Below the pieces are notes generated by a model that was not told the origin of the DNA, ran no database searches, and saw nothing but the letters and a program-made list of their open reading frames with translations. This document shows positions 58,621 through 64,000 of a stretch of 64,000 nucleotides of DNA, piece after piece (within the stretch, counting starts at the first letter, position 1; every line of letters begins with the position of its first letter). Made by a program: the position numbers and the translations under genes. The stretch is taken from NCBI GenBank assembly GCA_015680685.1, contig MNCI01030955.1, forward strand, positions 128,272-192,271, in the 5' to 3' direction. This stretch comes from Gnetum montanum. Its lineage: Eukaryota > Streptophyta > Gnetopsida > Gnetales > Gnetaceae.

Positions 58621-60657
58621 TTTTATTTAAGGGATTGTTTAACCTATTCCATCACACTAAGGAAGTTTTTGTCATTGATTGTGGGCCTTTTGTCCTAGTT
58701 GGGTTCCACTTCCTCCATGAGCCCCAAAATGTGAACTTCAACCTTAGGTTGTTACTGCTAGGGCTTCTCCTCTTTCCTCTAGCCATGAATTTTGGGATCC
58801 TCCTGTGGTTTGTTGATTGAAGTGGGTTGGCTAGAGGAAGTTATGAGCATAGCCATTATGGAAGTGGACATCAGCAAGTCCACTTCCTTTCATGCCTCAA
58901 TCTACTTGTTACCCTTATCATTATGCCTTTGCTTATGCTTCTTCCTCTACTTGGTTAAAGCCTTTTGACTATCAATCATTGGTTGTGAGGAAGTTGCAAT
59001 AGCATTGGCCACCACAGGAGGTTGTTGCATGGTTATGTTAGTTAGTTGGCCTATGGATAGTTGAGTTATAGTGGACTAGGGCACCCTAATGGCAAAAGGC
59101 TCCCTCAAAGGCATTCATGATGGTACTCTCACAACAAAGAAGGATCTTGAGCTGGTTGAAGCTAAAGAAGCCCTTTCATCATAAGGGGATACCTGAATCA
59201 TAAATGGTTCCATCATAGATCTTTGATTATTATCTATGTTGAATGCTAATATAATATATGTAGCATTGTTGGCATTCAATGGGTCCTTGTGTACCTACAT
59301 CGATTGGTTTTCTAGTCAAATAGGGTTAGATGCATATAGAACCAACTCTCTGCCATCTATCATCTTATGTAGGTCATGCTTTAGTGCAAGGTAGAAGTCT
59401 ATGTCATTACCAAGTAGTTCCTAATAGTGGCAAAAGTGGTCTAACTTAAAATGTTTAGGTAGTTTTGGATCATCTTTTGTTGCTCTAGTGGGATCCTTGG
59501 ATATCTTGCATAGCCTATCATGCTTCTTTCAAAAAGCTTCAGACATCTATTTGTATTAGATATGCCCACTTTTTAACAATTAACCTAATAGCCTATATGC
59601 TTTTAATGATAGCCTAGTATATTTAGACCTATCCTTCCTTTCAAATTTAGATTTAGTTATTATTGATGCAGTGGCCCTTAGAGGCTAATATATGGTTATT
59701 ATAGTTATTAATAGGGGCTTTGGATGTGCTGGTCCTTGGCCCTTGGTTAGTGGTCTTGGCCTCTTTAGTTACTGTTGCTATAACCATGTTGTTATGTTTA
59801 ATCTTTTCCTTGTGCCTCTATGTATGTTGATTTTTGTATGCTACATAGACTAGGGCATGACTAGCTCCTACAATATCCTCTATATTCTTGGTTTGGGAGA
59901 ACACTTGACTATGTGTCCATGGGTCAAGAGAGCATAGCTTGGATTTAATGAAATCATTGATAGTCCACTTAAATATAACCAAAAGGTAAGTTTTGGCTAT
60001 AACCTTTGCTATTTGGTTTAGCAAAACATTCCACCATTGGATGAACTTCTACATAGTCTCAAGGGATCCTTACTTAACCTTCATGAGTTTATCAAGCATA
60101 TTATCAAGCTTTAAGTTGTAGTTGAACTGGTTAATGAACTAGGCTATAAGGTCCTCAAGGGAGAACATGGATCCTCTGGGTGGAGCATGGTACCAATCAA
60201 GCAATTTCTCAGTCAAGAACATAGGGAAGATTCTTATAATAGTGTGAGGCCATGGTTACAACAATAAGCACTCAAATCATAAGGTTATAAGGTGGGCATT
60301 GGGATCACCTTCTTTGCTATACTTGTTGAATTGAGGGATAGGGACACGAGGAGGAAGTGTCAAGGGTGGGATCATAGGACTGATGGAATCGTCCTAGTAA
60401 AAGTTCATGATCTTCACACTTTGGAAAGTAGAGGCTTTGATCTTCTTCAACTCCTACCATCAAGTCCTAGATCATCTAGAAGGCTTGATCTAGGTCTTGT
60501 TCTTCCCCTACTGGCTATGGGGATTGCACATATGGTTGTGGTCTTTGCTTCAAGGCTTGTGGAATTGCTATTGGTTATAAGACAAGTGGAAGAGATTGTG
60601 TCGTGGTTGTAGTGTATGAACCAAATAAGGAAAAGGATGTTTGCATTAGTATCTATG
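58621..60657 (-). pseudogene. Element B gag (decayed, interrupted by E)
   Basis: C-terminal linker and basic region at about 58,620-59,640. Capsid core with the HLLVIFKWTINDFIKSKLCSL stretch at about 59,818-60,024 (D: LLAIFKGAVNDFIKSKLYYL). The FYQDDPI-like and YNEGDPNAHL-like parts are at about 60,290-60,420. The proline/glutamine-rich upstream part ends at the N at 60,658. The remainder of gag is in the reversed fragment that follows. Confidence 0.78.
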
Positions 60658-60658
60658 N

Positions 60659-60854
60659 GATGAAGTTTTACCTCAAGTTTCATGGGGTGAAAGATTCATG
60701 ATGAAAATTGGCTATAACATGCAAATTTTTATGGTGTTTCACCCACCATGAGGTCTTAAGTGATCCAAGGATCATACACATCCTTTGTTCCATTTGTGCC
60801 ATAGATACTAATGCAAACATCCTTTTCCTTATTTGGTTCATACACTACAACCAT
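60659..60854. other. Inverted 196-bp fragment: B gag and start of E's LTR
   Basis: Bounded by single Ns. Its right 54 bases are the exact reverse complement of the 54 bases left of the first N. If the fragment is flipped, gag text continues from the left flank (GCACAAATGG and onward) to CATGGTGGG, and TGAAACACC then starts an LTR in plus orientation, which the right flank continues (AAATGCCTTTTGGAATG). In the present order both joins are wrong. Confidence 0.75.
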
Positions 60855-60855
60855 N

Positions 60856-62135
60856 TGATCAAAAATGCCTTTTGGAATGTCAAAAATGAAAATTTGATGG
60901 ATTTTAGATGGGGGATATACATTTTTCTACATTGAAAACACTTGTATGGGTGAAGAGCTCACCTATCCACAGTGTGGAGGGGTGTGGGTTTTCCCCTCCC
61001 TATGGAAAATTTTCTACTAGCATGGAGACCACATGCATAGCATGAAAACCTTTTCCCCTTAATCTGGAAGTTTCCCCCTAGTGTGGAAGCTTCACCTCTA
61101 GCATGAAAACTACATGTCCCTAGTGTGGAAGCTACAAAAGCTAAATTTCATCACTCCATGCACTATAATGGTGATCAACCACTTCAAGAAGCAAGGAAAA
61201 AGACTCATCATGGAAGACCTATCTTCAGTGTAGAAGGTGTGCCCCCATTACTATTTATAGTAAATGAAATGATCATGGGGGGAAGGCACTTACTATATAT
61301 AGTAACCCCCAAATTTGGGCACTCATCTCAACTATACAAGATAGAAATTTGCAGCAATCTAACAAGCAATTTGTAGAAATTGTGTAGCCAAATTATAGCC
61401 ATTTTGTAGCTCCATTCAACAATTTTTCACGGTAGAGTAATTTTTGGTTCCAGAATTTTTTATACTTACACAATATTATGAGTTTTGTAGCTTTTCACAA
61501 TTCCATACTTGGGCATTCTTAAGTACTCAAGAGCTCTTGCAATATCCCATACTTGCATTCTCTTAAACCCCATCATGGAAGCACTATAACTTTGTTACCC
61601 TAAGACTCATTAGTTTTTGGGTGTCAACGCTGCATTGTTAGGACTCCAAATCCCTACTGTGAAGTAATTTGATAGCCAAATTCCTTACTTTTATCATCCC
61701 CTAGCAGTAACCCAAATTGTATATCTATATTTTGCAATAGAGGAGATTTGAAAGCATCAGGAATGGCTTAGTACCCAAATCATGGAGCAAATCACATCAG
61801 TTTCAATAGGCTTTGAACTCCTACCCCAATGAACTCTCCTTTGCTCTCTCATAACCATTTCTTATACACATTTGTAGAACTCATTCTTTATTGTTTTAAT
61901 AAAGTTTTAAAGTCTTATTTTGTGTTCAATCTACATTTTCTTTCTATTTTACAAATCTATAATTTTTGCATTATGTTTTTTCAACTCCCTGTTTTTCATT
62001 TCATAAGTCCTTGGGTGATCTTTCAAACTATCCAGGGCACATCAAATTCCATTTTCTAGAGGCCTTGTGGATTTAGGATTGATACTACTACACCGGATCT
62101 CTTAATTTTTTTAATGATTAATTTTTCTAATTGCA
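60856..62135 (+). repeat. Element E 5' LTR (plus orientation)
   Basis: Reverse complement of the B and C LTRs: GGATATACATTTTTCTAC, the CATGGAAGC-type repeats (61,020-61,140), ACTATTTATAGTAAATG at about 61,247, GCACTCATCTCA, and the end ...CTAATTGCA at 62,135 (in C the equivalent end is GTTGGTCACA). The first 90 bp are in the inverted fragment and about 130 bp seem lost at the N. E was inserted into B gag. It is the only long plus-strand copy in the window. Confidence 0.8.
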
Positions 62136-63190
62136 ATAGTTTTCTAGCACTCGAAGGAGAGCCTTTGCTTGATTTCTATGATCAGATCTATTTTCCTCCA
62201 TTGTCAACATTGCTATTTGTAGGTTTTTTTTTGTTTTTTTTTTTTTGTAGCCAAAACTTTCAAAAGATCAATGCTACCCATTCTCCCCTATGACCAATAT
62301 TATAGCATAGAAGTTGCAACTGGTTGAGTGTTGGCTTTTCATAGCAACTGTGGTGAGTTTTCCCACCCAAAGCTAGTATTGAAAACTTTCCGTTCTTTCT
62401 TCTTTTTTGCTACCAAATTTTTCTAGTTTCTAAAGTTGGTGGTGCAATCCTTTTAGAAATCATCAAACTTCCAAAAGTTAGCTTCCCCCATATTTCCTAG
62501 CTAAGAAAGTCGGCAACTTGCCAAAACCAAGTTCTAGTGAAAAAAACATCAACTTTCCACTTTGGTTTTCAATATGTTCCCCTAATTAACATTGGATTAG
62601 AAGGTGTGATATTCCCATCATCTCACCTCCCTTCTTTCCCCCCTACCATACCCAGCATAGATGTAGTTAGGGGGCTAGCATTGGTGAGGCTTATTACCAA
62701 CTTTTCATTTTAATTTTTATACTTTCCCCTTCATCAACATTGGATTAAAAGCTGAGATTCTTATCATCACAACCCCTCTTCTTTTCCTCCTACCATACCT
62801 AGTGCAAAGATAGTTAGGGGGCCAATGTTGGTGAGCCTTGTTAGCAACTTTTCACTTTTGTTTTTAGCCTTTTCAACCCTCCCCCCATAATCAATGTTGG
62901 ATTAGAAGGTGTGATATTTTTATCATCTCATCCCCTTTTCTTTCCCCTCTACCATGCCCAATGTAGAGGCAATTGGGAGGCCAGTGTGGGTGATGCTTAA
63001 CACCAACTTTTCTAACTTTCCATTATTGATAAAGGGGTAAGCCCCCTTTACCCCCCACTTACTAATTATAGTAAGTGCTTCACTTTTAGTCATTTTTTCT
63101 TCATTTTAAAAATTTTTAAATTCTATTAGCTAGAATTTACTTCTGTTTGATTGTTTGTAGTTTTTTTAGACCATTTTTAATAAGATAATG
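62136..63190 (+). repeat. Element E leader with tandem repeats
   Basis: It starts ATAGTTTTCTAGCACTCG, where the PBS is expected. Three to four related units (near 62,600, 62,747 and 62,903; spacing about 146-157 bp) contain AGAAGGTGTGATATT-like text, a T/C-rich run and TACCATACCCAGC-like text. They are the same as the A and C leader blocks. No gene. Confidence 0.7.
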
Positions 63191-64000
63191 ATGTCTTTTT
63201 AGTAGTCTATCAAGTTGCCCTTCACCATCACTGGTGAAGGTCCTAGCCAACAAGCCATGAGGGTCTATGATCCCAAAGACCCTACTATCATTGAGTGTAG
63301 GTGACCTTTAAGGGTTAGAGGAGAAATTCCTAACTTTATATCTATAAATGAAGACCATTACTACTACATTTATGCCAAAATGTAGGTTGGCCTCTTGATT
63401 CCACATGTGGAAGCAAAGGCAAAAAGGAAGTTTGAGCTCATACATCATGATGGGAAGGAGTATGTCCCTTCCTCATATCATCAAATACCCCTCAATGATA
63501 TTTATGTCAACATCCTAGCTCCATTGATTACGATGGAGTAGAAGGATGATAAGCCTAGCTTAGAGGAATGACAAGAAGATCAAGATGAGTTCAAGATGGA
63601 ATCGAAGCCTAAAAACATCTTGGAAGGGTTGTTCCAACAAACATCCCCTAGTGTCATAACACCTTCCTCTAATGCTTTTGTTTTCTCCACGGGCATGGTT
63701 CTACCATCTTCAACTTCCTCCTATCTAACCATGATTGATCCCAGACTAGTCATAGTTGCACATCAAACCTAGCCAATGTCACAACCAATGACCTATAATC
63801 CATCTATGCCATTTGTCACACAACCCTAATCTGTATAGCCATTGAAAATGGTTTTCACCATCACAAACCCACTAATTACTCATGTGGGGTCCATCATAAG
63901 ACCCTAAGAAACTCAGGGATCACACATCCCCTTTATCCCATTTATGCCTCAGATACTAACAAAAACATCCTTTTCCTTGTTTGACCCACTAGCTACAATC
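63191..64000 (+). pseudogene. Element E gag, N-terminal part (runs off the window)
   Basis: Met at 63,191, then two TAG codons, PFTITGEGPS (about 63,215), QAMRVYDPKDPTI, and HVEAKAKRKFELIHHDGKEY (about 63,400-63,470), matching D gag IEAKRNFEMIHRGGHDF. A Pro/Gln/Met-rich segment follows to 64,000. Stops at several CAG/CAA-derived positions. The rest of the element is beyond the right edge. Confidence 0.8.

Larger units (their letters stand above)
5998..60657 (-). mobile_element. Element B: large retrotransposon interrupted by C and D, and by E in its gag
   Basis: Three minus-strand pieces read continuously once the nested copies are removed: 5,998-11,463 (3' LTR, spacer, integrase, RNase H, RT), 30,361-35,142 (RT N-terminus, sense-intron 3' part, tandem array) and 51,371-60,657 (antisense gene, protease, gag). 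A fourth small piece of gag lies in reversed order at 60,742-60,854. B's own 5' LTR is not in the window because E interrupts gag. The left boundary is TGTTGCAATC at 5,998, preceded by GTTGA as the candidate TSD. The three pieces total nearly 20 kb. Decay is heavy and CpG is scarce. Confidence 0.85.

Noticed and set aside
1-64000. Ordinary host genes, tRNA or rRNA genes
   Set aside because: No frame outside the element proteins shows a recognisable domain, and no tRNA- or rRNA-like segment was seen by eye. A covariance-model scan would be needed to exclude decayed tRNAs.

Overview
The window is plant nuclear DNA and consists almost entirely of nested copies of one very large Ty3/gypsy LTR retrotransposon family. 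I see no ordinary host gene and no RNA gene. Evidence for a land plant with a large, repeat-rich genome: full copies of 16-20 kb, a pol of Tat/Ogre type (RT, a Ty3 RNase H, a second archaeal-like RNase H, then integrase), GT-AG introns, and heavy C-to-T decay. The species cannot be named from this.

Layout. (A) 1-5,415, minus strand: the gag/protease end of a copy running off the left edge, with a truncated 5' LTR. (F) 5,416-5,997, plus strand: a sliver of gag-protease, the oldest target. (B) from 5,998, minus strand: a full-length copy split by three later insertions and reappearing at 30,361-35,142 and 51,371-60,657. (C) 11,464-30,355, minus strand, inserted in B's RT with TSD CCATT. (D) 35,143-51,365, minus strand, inserted in B's internal cassette with TSD CTTTC; it is the youngest and best preserved. 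(E) from about 60,741 to the right edge, plus strand, inserted in B's gag.

The most interesting content is an additional gene on the strand opposite to gag-pol, lying between protease and RT in all three long copies (B, C, D). In D it spans 42,002-46,066 on the plus strand, has about eight exons joined in frame at GT-AG sites, and would encode roughly 1,100 residues. Its second exon resembles a plant HAD/FCP1-like (NIF) phosphatase-fold domain. A large middle domain, an acidic repeat region and a helical C-terminal part are not recognised. B carries the whole gene in decayed form; C keeps only the first and last exons. In B and C the gene lies between a candidate sense-strand splice donor after protease and a candidate acceptor before RT, so it would sit inside a sense intron as in Ogre elements. 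The same intron holds a tandem array with a period of about 184-194 bp, and copies of a GCCAGTTTTA-type motif near both ends.

D keeps many CpGs, whereas A, B, C and E are CpG-poor. D's gag-pol frame is broken mainly by TAG/TGA stops that read as decayed CAG or CGA codons, and two catalytic Asp residues are Asn, so D is probably inactive. Assembly problems are visible: an undersized N gap at 49,829-49,996 hiding part of D's 5' LTR, PBS and gag start; a single N at 41,450 where the RT N-terminus is missing; and a 196-bp piece at 60,659-60,854, bounded by single Ns, that appears inverted.
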